DNA from: Dethiosulfatibacter sp.
GTDB taxonomy: Bacteria > Bacillota > Clostridia > Tissierellales > Dethiosulfatibacteraceae
Direction: 5' to 3'
NCBI GenBank assembly: GCA_030591825.1
Contig: JAUVAG010000091.1
Span: 1-5,931 of the forward strand
DNA: 5,931 nucleotides
Part shown: positions 1 to 5,842 of the stretch, piece after piece
Position numbering within the stretch: the stretch's first letter is position 1
Layout: every line of letters begins with the position of its first letter
Made by a program: the position numbers and the translations under genes
Notes under the pieces: generated by a model
What the model was told of the DNA's origin: nothing
Database searches by the model: none
The model's input: only the letters and a program-made list of their open reading frames with translations

Positions 1-293
1 ACGAGCACTCTAATATTGTCTCCAGGCATCTTAAGCATCTGCTTTACCTTGCTGACAACTCCAATTTCAAAATATTCATCCTCTGTAGGATCATCTATGT
101 TTGCATCCTTCTGGGTAGTAAGAAAAATTATAGAATCCTTGACCATTGCCTCTTCAAGAGCATTTATAGATTTTTCCCTTCCCACATCAAAATGTACCAC
201 CATATTCGGGAATACATGCATTCCCCTTAGAGGAATCATAGGCAGTATCTTGTTTTCTGTACTATAACTTACTGTCATATTTATCGACTCCAT
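1..293 (-). CDS. lon: Lon protease (LonA type), N-terminal part only
   Basis: This is the first ~97 codons of a gene that runs off the left edge. The translation contains LPMIPLRGMHVFPNMVVHFD, then DVGREKSINALEEAM, and a stretch ending KMPGDNIRVLV; this is the substrate-binding N-terminal (LAN/PUA-like) domain of the cytoplasmic ATP-dependent protease Lon. The AAA+ and Ser-Lys protease domains lie outside the window, so intactness cannot be judged. The start is ATG at 293-291, preceded by AGGA at 308-305 with a rather long 11-base gap. An in-frame ATG at 278-276 has GGAG nine bases upstream and is a plausible alternative that would remove five residues. The gene follows clpX on the same strand but is separated from it by a terminator and has its own promoter. 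It would degrade misfolded and regulatory proteins alongside ClpXP. Family identity is confident; the exact start is not. Confidence 0.93.
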   Translation of the reverse strand, partial: MESINMTVSYSTENKILPMIPLRGMHVFPNMVVHFDVGREKSINALEEAMVKDSIIFLTTQKDANIDDPTEDEYFEIGVVSKVKQMLKMPGDNIRVL

Positions 294-317
294 TTCTTTA
301 AATTTCCTAGCATTGTA

Positions 318-346
318 ATTTTATCAGTAATCTAAACTTTATTCAA
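318..346 (-). promoter_or_regulatory. lon promoter (sigma-A type, extended -10)
   Basis: On the minus strand TTGAAT (346-341) is followed after 17 bases by TAAAAT (323-318). A TG one base before the -10 gives an extended -10. The predicted start of transcription is near 311, leaving a leader of about 18 bases before the ATG at 293. It lies between the clpX terminator and lon, so lon can be transcribed independently. No CIRCE or CtsR repeat is visible around it. This is a motif-based prediction. Confidence 0.6.
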
Positions 347-370
347 TATTAAAACTCTCAAAACTTTAAT

Positions 371-398
371 AAAAAATGCCTGATAACAGGCATTTTTT
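371..398 (-). terminator. Rho-independent terminator of the tig-clpP-clpX operon
   Basis: The stem TGCCTG (377-382) / CAGGCA (387-392) with a four-base loop is flanked by six A on the left and eight T on the right (393-400). On the minus strand the hairpin is followed by a U run. The symmetric A and T tracts extend the stem and would also let it act on the opposite strand. The right-hand tract runs into the clpX stop codon (401-399), so the clpX message has almost no 3' untranslated spacer before the terminator. Confidence 0.85.
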
Positions 399-1664
399 TT
401 AAGCGGTTTCTGGATTTTCGTCAATTTTTATTTTGGACTTGGAACTCAATACAAGAGTAGGGTCCGTTTTATTGACTATTGTTTCTCTTGTTACTATACA
501 TTTCTCTATGTCATCTCTGGAAGGTATTTCAAACATTATATCCGTCATTACCTTTTCAAGAATTCCTCTCAATCCTCTGGCACCGGTTTTGATATGAAGT
601 GCCTGCTTAGCAATTTCCTCCAAAGCACCCTCCTCGATTTCAAGCTCTACACCATCGATCTTAAAAAGTTCTTTGTATTGGTCTACCAAACAGTTTTTGG
701 TGGTTGTCATGATGGAAATCAATGCTTCCTTATCAAGTTCCTTAAGGGTTACTATCATAGGCATCCTTCCTACAAACTCGGGAATAAGTCCGAATTTAAG
801 CAGGTCTTCAGGTTCTACATTCATTATAAGCTCACCAAAACTCTTATCTCTGTTGTTCACAACATCAGCACCAAATCCCATGGATTTCTTGCCAACTCTT
901 TTTTGTATAATTTTTTCCAATCCTGAAAAGGCACCACCAAGGATAAACAGAATATTTGTAGTATCAATCTGAATGAATTCCTGATGTGGATGCTTTCTTC
1001 CACCTTGAGGAGGAACATTGGCAACTGTACCTTCAAGTATTTTTAGCAAGGCCTGCTGTACACCCTCACCGCTGACATCTCTTGTTATTGATGGATTATC
1101 GCCTCTTCTGGCTATCTTGTCAATCTCATCAATATAGATAATGCCCTTTTCTGCAGATTCTATATCGTAATCTGCAGCCTGGATAAGTCTGAGGATGATG
1201 TTTTCAACATCTTCTCCAACATAACCCGCTTCAGTAAGTGAAGTCGCATCTGCAATCGCAAATGGTACATTAAGCATCTTTGCAAGTACCTGAGCCAGGT
1301 ACGTCTTACCGCTTCCTGTAGGTCCCAGTACAAGGATATTACTCTTTTGAAGCTCAACATCCTTGGTTCTCTTCTTATTGTTTATTCTTTTGTAGTGATT
1401 GTAAACTGCAACAGCCAGTGCTTTCTTTGCATCATCCTGCTTGATTACATATTGATCAAGATAATTCTTAATCTCTACAGGCTTAGGTAGTTTCTTAAAT
1501 TCCTCATCCTCAATGAAGTCTATTTCTTCATCGATTATTTCTTTACACAATTCTACACATTCATTGCAGATATACACATTTGGACCTGCAATCAGTCTTT
1601 TTACCTGATCCTGTGTCTTACCACAAAATGAACATCTTAATTGCTTATCGTCATGTTTTGACAT
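399..1664 (-). CDS. clpX: ClpX, ATP-dependent unfoldase subunit of ClpXP protease
   Basis: A 421-residue AAA+ unfoldase that recognises tagged or misfolded proteins, unfolds them and threads them into ClpP in the cytoplasm. Visible in order: a C4 zinc-binding domain (Cys11, Cys14, Cys33, Cys36); Walker A GPTGSGKT at 114-121; pore-1 loop GYVG at 147-150; Walker B IIYIDEID at 175-182; pore-2 region RDVSGEGVQ at 195-203; the RKH loop at 223-225; the ClpP-docking loop as MGF at 262-264 instead of the usual IGF; the arginine-finger segment EFVGR near 296-300; and sensor 2 GARGLR at 361-366. Length is normal. The start is ATG at 1664-1662, with a G-rich Shine-Dalgarno (AAGGGGGGG) five bases upstream; a TTG one codon earlier is too close to that site. 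It lies 12 bases after clpP, in the same operon as its partner. All key motifs are intact. Confidence 0.98.
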   Translation of the reverse strand: MSKHDDKQLRCSFCGKTQDQVKRLIAGPNVYICNECVELCKEIIDEEIDFIEDEEFKKLPKPVEIKNYLDQYVIKQDDAKKALAVAVYNHYKRINNKKRTKDVELQKSNILVLGPTGSGKTYLAQVLAKMLNVPFAIADATSLTEAGYVGEDVENIILRLIQAADYDIESAEKGIIYIDEIDKIARRGDNPSITRDVSGEGVQQALLKILEGTVANVPPQGGRKHPHQEFIQIDTTNILFILGGAFSGLEKIIQKRVGKKSMGFGADVVNNRDKSFGELIMNVEPEDLLKFGLIPEFVGRMPMIVTLKELDKEALISIMTTTKNCLVDQYKELFKIDGVELEIEEGALEEIAKQALHIKTGARGLRGILEKVMTDIMFEIPSRDDIEKCIVTRETIVNKTDPTLVLSSKSKIKIDENPETA

Positions 1665-1676
1665 CAAAGCCCCCCC
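1665..1676 (-). promoter_or_regulatory. clpX ribosome binding site containing a G7 run
   Basis: The whole clpP-clpX gap is 12 bases. On the minus strand it has seven consecutive G (1676-1670), preceded by AA from the clpP stop codon, and then CTTTG before the ATG at 1664. This pairs with the anti-Shine-Dalgarno and fixes the ATG rather than the adjacent TTG as start. The homopolymer is unusual in such an AT-rich genome. Confidence 0.7.
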
Positions 1677-2261
1677 TTATTTCCTATACATAATAACTTC
1701 ATCAATCAAACCATATTCTTTTGCTTCGGCTGCAGTCATGAAGTTATCTCTTTCTGTATCGGCAGCAACTTTTTCAACGGGTTGTCCGGTTCTATCTGAT
1801 AAAATTTTGTTCAAATCATCTTTCATCTTCACAATTCTTTTTGCTTGAATTTCAATATCTGTTGCTTGTCCTCTAGATCCTCCAGAAGGCTGGTGAATCA
1901 TTACTTCAGCACTTGGTAAAGCAAATCTCTTGCCCTTTTCACCAGCAGCCAACAGGAATGCTCCCATGCTGGCAGCCATACCTATGCAAATTGTTGATAC
2001 ATCAGGCTTGATATATTGCATCGTGTCATATATTGCCATTCCAGCAGTTATGGAACCACCCGGGCTATTAATATATATTTGAATATCTTTATCTGGATCA
2101 TCTGCTTCCAAAAATAACAATTGTGCTACCATTACACTAGCTGAAGCATCCGATACTTCTTCACCAAGAAAAATGATTCTTTCCTTCAAAAGTCTAGAAT
2201 AAATATCGTAGGATCTTTCTCCTCTTCCTGTTTGTTCAATTACATAAGGTACTAATGGCAT
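1677..2261 (-). CDS. clpP: ClpP, serine protease subunit of Clp protease
   Basis: A 194-residue peptidase that forms the double-heptamer proteolytic chamber used by ClpX and, if present, other Clp ATPases. The catalytic triad is visible: Ser98 in GMAASMG, His123 in MIHQPSGG, and Asp172 in ERDNF. INSPGGS (64-70), the oxyanion-hole glycine region, is also present. Length matches the family. The start is taken at ATG 2261-2259 because GGAGGTG sits seven bases upstream. The in-frame ATG at 2276-2274 overlaps that Shine-Dalgarno and would add only five residues (MEVHD). The gene sits 18 bases downstream of tig and 12 upstream of clpX, the usual Gram-positive tig-clpP-clpX arrangement, so it is probably co-transcribed from the tig promoter. 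Nothing is missing or truncated. Confidence 0.98.
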   Translation of the reverse strand: MPLVPYVIEQTGRGERSYDIYSRLLKERIIFLGEEVSDASASVMVAQLLFLEADDPDKDIQIYINSPGGSITAGMAIYDTMQYIKPDVSTICIGMAASMGAFLLAAGEKGKRFALPSAEVMIHQPSGGSRGQATDIEIQAKRIVKMKDDLNKILSDRTGQPVEKVAADTERDNFMTAAEAKEYGLIDEVIMYRK

Positions 2262-2279
2262 GTCGTGCACCTCCATAAA
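2262..2279 (-). promoter_or_regulatory. clpP ribosome binding site that decides the start codon
   Basis: GGAGGTG on the minus strand lies seven bases before the ATG at 2261 and fills the tig-clpP gap. An ATG at 2276 forms part of the same stretch (ATGGAGGT), so using it would leave the gene without a usable upstream site. Confidence 0.75.
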
Positions 2280-3620
2280 TTATTTTTCAGAATCTTCCTT
2301 TGCCTCTTCCGATTCTTCTTTTTTCTCGACGAATTTAACTTCTTCAACCAGATACTCAATAGCTTTTCTTCTTTGGATTGTATCATTTATATAGTCTATG
2401 CTTTGAGCTTTAAGGTTTTCTTTAAACTCGTTTATTTTCTCTTCATCTTCTATTTTATACTGTTTTGCAAGTTTTTCAAGTTCTTCATTGATTTCTTCGT
2501 CAGAAATTTCAAATTTTTGTTGTTTTATTAATGCTCCAACAACCAATTCAGTTTTTGCACTCACTTCTGCCTGTGGTCTAATGTTGTCTCTCATAGCGCT
2601 CATGTCTGAACCAATCATTTTGTAATAGTCCTCCATGTTGATTCCCTGCATTGACATTTGCTGCTCAAAGTTTTTGATCTGGTAATCAATTTCATTTTCC
2701 ACAAGTATATCAGGAACAAATGTTTCGCTAGCTTCAGTGAAAGCATTTACTGCAGCATTCTGGTCTGCAACTTTTCCACTGTCTTCAGCTCTCTTGATCA
2801 TGTTTTCTTTTGCATCAGCTTTCATTTCTTCAAATGTATCAAATTCACTTATGTCTTTGGCAAATTCATCATCAAGCTCTGGAAGCTCTTTTGCCTTAAC
2901 TTCGTTGATCTTAACCTTGAATACTACAGGTTTTCCCGCAAGTTCTTCTGAATGGTACTCTTCAGGGAAAGTCACATTAACTTCAACTTCCTCTCCTGTA
3001 TTTTTACCTATAAGCTGCTCTTCAAATCCAGGTATGAATGAATTAGAACCTATCTCAAGTGAGTGGTTTTCAGCTGTTCCACCTTCAAACTGCTCTTCTC
3101 CATTAAATCCTGCATAGTCAATCACTGCAGTATTACCGTTTTCAATAGCTCTGTCTTCAACAGTTATTATTCTTGCATTTTGCTCTTGCATTCTTTTCAT
3201 TTCGTTGTCTACATCTTCATCAGTCACATTATACTCTGCTTTTTCAACTTCAACTGTTGTAATATCTGCAAGAGTTACTTCAGGTATAACTTCAATATCT
3301 GCAGTAACTAAAACATCTTTACCTTCTTCCATTTCCTTAACGTCGATTGAAGGTCTGTTGATTGGATTGATTTCAAGTTCTTTTATCGCTGATTCATATG
3401 CATCTGGAAGTGCTATGTCGATTGCATCCTGATAGAATACTTCCTTGCCGTAGTTCATCTCGATAACTTTTTTAGGTGCTTTTCCTTTTCTGAATCCAGG
3501 AATATTAATTTTTCCTCTCATCTTCTTATAAGCTTTTTCAACACCTATCTGAAATTCAGGTTGAGATATTTCAAACTCTATTGATACTACATTTTTTTCT
3601 TTTCCGACTAATTTAGCCAT
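2280..3620 (-). CDS. tig: Trigger factor, ribosome-associated chaperone and peptidyl-prolyl isomerase
   Basis: A 446-residue cytoplasmic chaperone that binds the ribosome exit tunnel and shields nascent chains. The N-terminal ribosome-binding domain carries the trigger-factor signature GFRKGKAP at 42-49. The FKBP-type isomerase domain spans roughly 160-245 and includes NTAVIDYAGF and the IPGFEEQLIG segment at 196-205. The C-terminal helical arm region (about 255-430) forms the substrate cradle. The last ~16 residues are a charged Glu/Lys/Ser-rich tail, common in Firmicutes homologues. The start is ATG 3620-3618 with AGGAGG five bases upstream. It is the first gene of the minus-strand operon with clpP and clpX, so folding and degradation are coupled at the transcript level. 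The length is slightly above 430 because of the tail; no defect is seen. Confidence 0.98.
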   Translation of the reverse strand: MAKLVGKEKNVVSIEFEISQPEFQIGVEKAYKKMRGKINIPGFRKGKAPKKVIEMNYGKEVFYQDAIDIALPDAYESAIKELEINPINRPSIDVKEMEEGKDVLVTADIEVIPEVTLADITTVEVEKAEYNVTDEDVDNEMKRMQEQNARIITVEDRAIENGNTAVIDYAGFNGEEQFEGGTAENHSLEIGSNSFIPGFEEQLIGKNTGEEVEVNVTFPEEYHSEELAGKPVVFKVKINEVKAKELPELDDEFAKDISEFDTFEEMKADAKENMIKRAEDSGKVADQNAAVNAFTEASETFVPDILVENEIDYQIKNFEQQMSMQGINMEDYYKMIGSDMSAMRDNIRPQAEVSAKTELVVGALIKQQKFEISDEEINEELEKLAKQYKIEDEEKINEFKENLKAQSIDYINDTIQRRKAIEYLVEEVKFVEKKEESEEAKEDSEK

Positions 3621-3654
3621 TGCTTCCTCCTAAAATTGTATATTATTTATATAT

Positions 3655-3697
3655 ATAAACGATATAATCATCGATTTAAAATTGATAATACGTTTAT
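3655..3697 (-). repeat. Imperfect inverted repeat in the tig leader
   Basis: Outer arms ATAAACG (3655-3661) and CGTTTAT (3691-3697) are perfectly complementary. Inside them ATAATCA (3664-3670) and TGATAAT (3683-3689) pair with one mismatch around a 12-base loop. The structure lies within the predicted tig 5' untranslated region, about 35 bases before the start codon. The AT-rich composition means chance is possible, and no known riboswitch or leader family is recognised. Confidence 0.4.
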
Positions 3698-3737
3698 GTA
3701 CTATATTATTTTATCGCTTTAATTCACATTATAAATA

Positions 3738-3755
3738 AACTTACCCCTGTAAGTT
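3738..3755 (-). repeat. Perfect hairpin at the predicted 5' end of the tig transcript
   Basis: AACTTAC-CCCT-GTAAGTT on the plus strand has 7-base perfect arms and a four-base loop (AGGG in the minus-strand RNA). Its first base lies about two bases inside the transcript start predicted from the tig -10 at 3769-3764. It could be a 5' stabilising stem-loop or a downstream operator. There is no U tract, so it is not a terminator. Confidence 0.5.
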
Positions 3756-3763
3756 ATCTCAAT

Positions 3764-3791
3764 ATTATATCATAAATACTTCTAATATCAA
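3764..3791 (-). promoter_or_regulatory. Promoter of the tig-clpP-clpX operon
   Basis: On the minus strand TTGATA (3791-3786) and a perfect TATAAT (3769-3764) are 16 bases apart, with a TG one base before the -10 (extended -10). The predicted start near 3757 gives a leader of about 135 bases before tig. The -35 lies about 60 bases from the -35 of the divergent asnA promoter. No CIRCE or tandem CtsR heptamers are visible, so heat control by HrcA or CtsR is not supported here. Confidence 0.7.
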
Positions 3792-3806
3792 CTGTTTTTT
3801 ACAGTT
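3790..3806. repeat. Palindrome next to the tig -35 (possible operator)
   Basis: AACTGT-TTTTT-ACAGTT has perfect 6-base arms around five bases. Two of its bases overlap the upstream edge of the tig -35 hexamer, and it lies between the two divergent promoters. It may bind a regulator, but no known consensus is recognised, and short palindromes are frequent in AT-rich intergenic DNA. Confidence 0.3.
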
Positions 3807-3852
3807 TTAAGAACGTTTTTCCATCATTTTTTCAAATTTTAAAATGTTTTTA

Positions 3853-3880
3853 TTGAATTTTTTTTTCAATATAATATAAT
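3853..3880 (+). promoter_or_regulatory. asnA promoter
   Basis: TTGAAT (3853-3858) and a perfect TATAAT (3875-3880) are 16 bases apart. The predicted start near 3887 gives a leader of about 25 bases. An in-frame ATG at 3879 lies inside the -10 box, so it would not be on this transcript. The spacer holds an inverted repeat, ATTGAA (3852-3857) / TTCAAT (3865-3870). No T-box sequence or room for one is present, so tRNA-sensing control is not supported. Confidence 0.7.
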
Positions 3881-3911
3881 GATTCTATATGAATTCCCAG
3901 GAGGAAAGATA

Positions 3912-4925
3912 ATGATAGATAAAATACTGTATCCAGTGAACTACAAATCTGAATTAAATGTACTGGAAACTGAAATCGCAATAAAAAAAGTTAAGGACTT
4001 TTTTCAAAAAAGCCTATCTTCACAGTTAAACCTAACAAGAGTTTCAGCACCACTTTTCGTAGCACCTGAAACTGGACTTAACGACAACCTTAATGGATAT
4101 GAAAGACCTGTAAACTTCACTATAAAAGATCTTTACGAAAAAAGAGTTGAAATAGTACAATCTTTGGCGAAATGGAAAAGATTGGCTCTTTACAAGTACG
4201 GATTCAACCCTGGTGAAGGTCTTTACACAGATATGAATGCAATAAGAAGAGACGAAGAACTTGACAATCTTCATTCAATATACGTTGACCAGTGGGACTG
4301 GGAAAAAATCCTACTTAAAGAAGACAGAAACACGGACTACCTCAATGATGCTGTAACCAAAATCTATACAAGTTTAAAAGAGCTTGATAAGTATCTTGCA
4401 GGGGAATATGAATTCTTTGACGAGATCCTTCCTGAAAATATAACTTTTGTTTCAGCACAGGATCTAGAGGACACCTATCCCGATCTATCTCCAAAGCAAA
4501 GAGAAACTGAGGTGACAAAAAAATATGGTGCAGTTTTCATTTCAGAAATTGGTGGAGAACTGGCATCTGGTACAAAGCATGATGGAAGAGCACCTGACTA
4601 CGATGACTGGTCACTAAACGGAGATATTCTTCTCTGGAATCCAATACTTGAGCTTGGACTCGAAATATCTTCAATGGGTATAAGAGTTGACGAGGATACT
4701 CTTGAAAAACAGCTTGAAATCACAGGAGATACAGACAGGAAAAAGTTTGAATACCATAGCATGATCCTCAACAAAAAGCTTCCCTACACTATTGGCGGTG
4801 GAATTGGACAGTCCAGACTATGCTTGTTCTTCCTGAGAAAAGCACATATAGGAGAAGTTCAATCTTCAATCTGGCCATCAGACATGAAAACAGAATGCGA
4901 AAATAGAGGAATCTTCCTGCTGTAG
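3912..4925 (+). CDS. asnA: Aspartate-ammonia ligase (ammonia-dependent asparagine synthetase)
   Basis: A 337-residue cytoplasmic enzyme making asparagine from aspartate, ammonia and ATP through an aspartyl-adenylate, releasing AMP and pyrophosphate. It has the class II aminoacyl-tRNA-synthetase-like fold. Visible conserved segments: TRVSAPLFV at 42-50, GLNDNLNGYERPV at 55-67, KWKRLALYKYGF at 87-98, the motif-2-like stretch GLYTDMNAIRRDE at 103-115 followed by DNLHSIYVDQWDWE, then GGELASGTKHDGRAPDYDDW (214-233), LELGLEISSMGIRV, and the motif-3-like GGGIGQSR at 295-302. Length is close to the ~330 residues usual for AsnA. The start is ATG at 3912 because AGGAGG lies seven bases upstream; an in-frame ATG at 3879 falls in the -10 box. 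The gene is monocistronic, divergent from tig, with its own promoter and terminator. No defect is seen. Confidence 0.98.
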   Translation: MIDKILYPVNYKSELNVLETEIAIKKVKDFFQKSLSSQLNLTRVSAPLFVAPETGLNDNLNGYERPVNFTIKDLYEKRVEIVQSLAKWKRLALYKYGFNPGEGLYTDMNAIRRDEELDNLHSIYVDQWDWEKILLKEDRNTDYLNDAVTKIYTSLKELDKYLAGEYEFFDEILPENITFVSAQDLEDTYPDLSPKQRETEVTKKYGAVFISEIGGELASGTKHDGRAPDYDDWSLNGDILLWNPILELGLEISSMGIRVDEDTLEKQLEITGDTDRKKFEYHSMILNKKLPYTIGGGIGQSRLCLFFLRKAHIGEVQSSIWPSDMKTECENRGIFLL

Positions 4926-4947
4926 AGCAAATTTCAATCATAAACTT

Positions 4948-4977
4948 AGACGAACAATAATATGTTCGTCTTTTTTT
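4948..4977 (+). terminator. Rho-independent terminator of asnA
   Basis: A perfect 9-base stem, AGACGAACA (4948-4956) / TGTTCGTCT (4963-4971), with a six-base loop is followed by a run of T to 4977. It starts 22 bases after the asnA stop and separates asnA from the next gene, whose predicted promoter begins four bases later. Confidence 0.92.
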
Positions 4978-4980
4978 GTC

Positions 4981-5008
4981 TTTACTAAATCTACGGAAAT
5001 GCTATAAT
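4981..5008 (+). promoter_or_regulatory. Promoter of the PocR-domain gene
   Basis: TTTACT (4981-4986, four of six consensus bases) is followed 16 bases later by TATAAT (5003-5008), with a TG one base before it (extended -10). The predicted start is near 5015, giving a leader of about 35 bases before the ATG at 5051. Confidence 0.6.
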
Positions 5009-5021
5009 TATAATAGCATTT
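4997..5021. repeat. Palindrome covering the -10 of the PocR-domain gene (candidate operator)
   Basis: Arms AAATGCTAT (4997-5005) and ATAGCATTT (5013-5021) are perfect 9-base complements around a seven-base centre. The element spans the -10 hexamer and the predicted transcription start, a position where a bound protein would block transcription. The regulator is unknown; autoregulation by the downstream gene is one possibility. There is no T tract, so it is not a terminator. Confidence 0.55.
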
Positions 5022-5050
5022 ATTGCATAACTAACATTTCTGGAGAACTC

Positions 5051-5842
5051 ATGACAATTGACACTTGTATAAACAATAAATATTTTGATTTCGAAAAAGC
5101 CAAAGAGATTGCAAACAACTACAGCAAAGCGACATCCAAAAACTGTATAATCATAAATACGTCTGGAGATACTGTCTACAAAACTAATTCTACAAACCTT
5201 TGCACCTTGTGCAAAAAACTGGAATCAGCAATTGATGATACTTCCTTTTGTAAAAGATATAAAATATTCAATGCCTACCAAGCCAACCGATTTGGTGGAA
5301 AATATATTTTTCTATGTCCAATGGGACTTGTTAACTGGGTTTCTCCCATAACCATAGAAGGAGTAATGGTCGGTTCATTTATAAGCGGGTCATATGCTTT
5401 AATGCAACCTGAAAGAATACTCCTTGAAAAAGTATTTGAAAAGCTATATTTACCCCAAAGCAAGTCTGAAGAGCTGTTTAATAATCTTGTAGATACTGAG
5501 AAAATCAATCCAGAAACAATAACAGGTCTTTCTGAAATGTTGTTTCTTATGTCATGTCACATATCTGACATGAGTCACTATTCTCATATTAACAGTCAAA
5601 AACACTTATCCCAGCTTTCAATGTTTAATGATTATGTACAGCATCTAAAAAAAAGCAGAACAAAATCAGGCAGTCATTATTCTATTGAAAAAGAAAAAGA
5701 ACTTATCAACCTAGTTAGACTTGGTGATAAATCCGAATGTCAAAAAATAATAGTGGAAATGATTAGCTCAATGTATTGTCATATTGATATTGATTTGAAG
5801 ACAATTAAAACCAGGATACTCGAAATACTTGTTCTCCTGTAA
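5051..5842 (+). CDS. PocR-domain sensory protein, probably a truncated AraC-type regulator
   Basis: 263 residues to a TAA at 5840-5842. Residues ~14-170 resemble the PocR ligand-binding domain, named for the regulator of propanediol use and cobalamin synthesis: FEKAKEIANNYSKATSKNCIIINTSGD-like start, Cys51-x2-Cys54, Cys67, then CPMGLVNWVSPI at 89-100 (family usually CHAGL) and a GSFISG segment at 108-113. Residues ~210-263, beginning YSIEKEKELINLVRLGDKSE, look like the linker that in many clostridial regulators joins PocR to a C-terminal AraC helix-turn-helix pair. No DNA-binding domain lies before the stop, and the frame stays open after it. The start is ATG 5051 with GGAG five bases upstream; a TTG at 4976 falls in the asnA terminator. 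The ligand is unknown. Either a nonsense-mutated regulator or a stand-alone sensor; I favour the former. Confidence 0.8.
   Translation: MTIDTCINNKYFDFEKAKEIANNYSKATSKNCIIINTSGDTVYKTNSTNLCTLCKKLESAIDDTSFCKRYKIFNAYQANRFGGKYIFLCPMGLVNWVSPITIEGVMVGSFISGSYALMQPERILLEKVFEKLYLPQSKSEELFNNLVDTEKINPETITGLSEMLFLMSCHISDMSHYSHINSQKHLSQLSMFNDYVQHLKKSRTKSGSHYSIEKEKELINLVRLGDKSECQKIIVEMISSMYCHIDIDLKTIKTRILEILVLL

Noticed and set aside
16..267. Plus-strand open frame of 83 codons at the left edge
   Set aside because: It is the reverse complement of the lon N-terminal coding region, which has a clear family match.
594..972. Two plus-strand open frames opposite clpX
   Set aside because: They lie opposite conserved clpX sequence, overlap each other and resemble no family.
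2262..2276. Longer clpP starting at ATG 2276 (199 residues)
   Set aside because: That ATG overlaps the GGAGGTG ribosome binding site, which is ideally spaced for the ATG at 2261; family proteins begin [11 protein letters not shown].
2265..3432. Several plus-strand open frames opposite tig, some rich in Phe/Ile or Ser
   Set aside because: They are antisense shadows of the tig coding sequence, have low-complexity composition and lack ribosome binding sites.
3879..3911. Longer asnA starting at ATG 3879
   Set aside because: The ATG lies inside the TATAAT -10 box, and AGGAGG is correctly spaced only for the ATG at 3912.
3621..3911. CIRCE, CtsR repeats, or a T-box leader in the tig-asnA gap
   Set aside because: I looked for TTAGCACTC/GAGTGCTAA, GGTCAAA repeats and the AGGGTGG-type T-box core; none is present.
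3998..4012. CTTTTTT-C-AAAAAAG palindrome in asnA that resembles a terminator stem
   Set aside because: The loop is one base, there is no U run after it, and it encodes a normal AsnA segment (KDFFQKS).
4976..5050. Longer PocR-domain protein from a TTG at 4976
   Set aside because: The TTG lies in the T run of the asnA terminator and upstream of the predicted promoter; ATG 5051 has its own Shine-Dalgarno.
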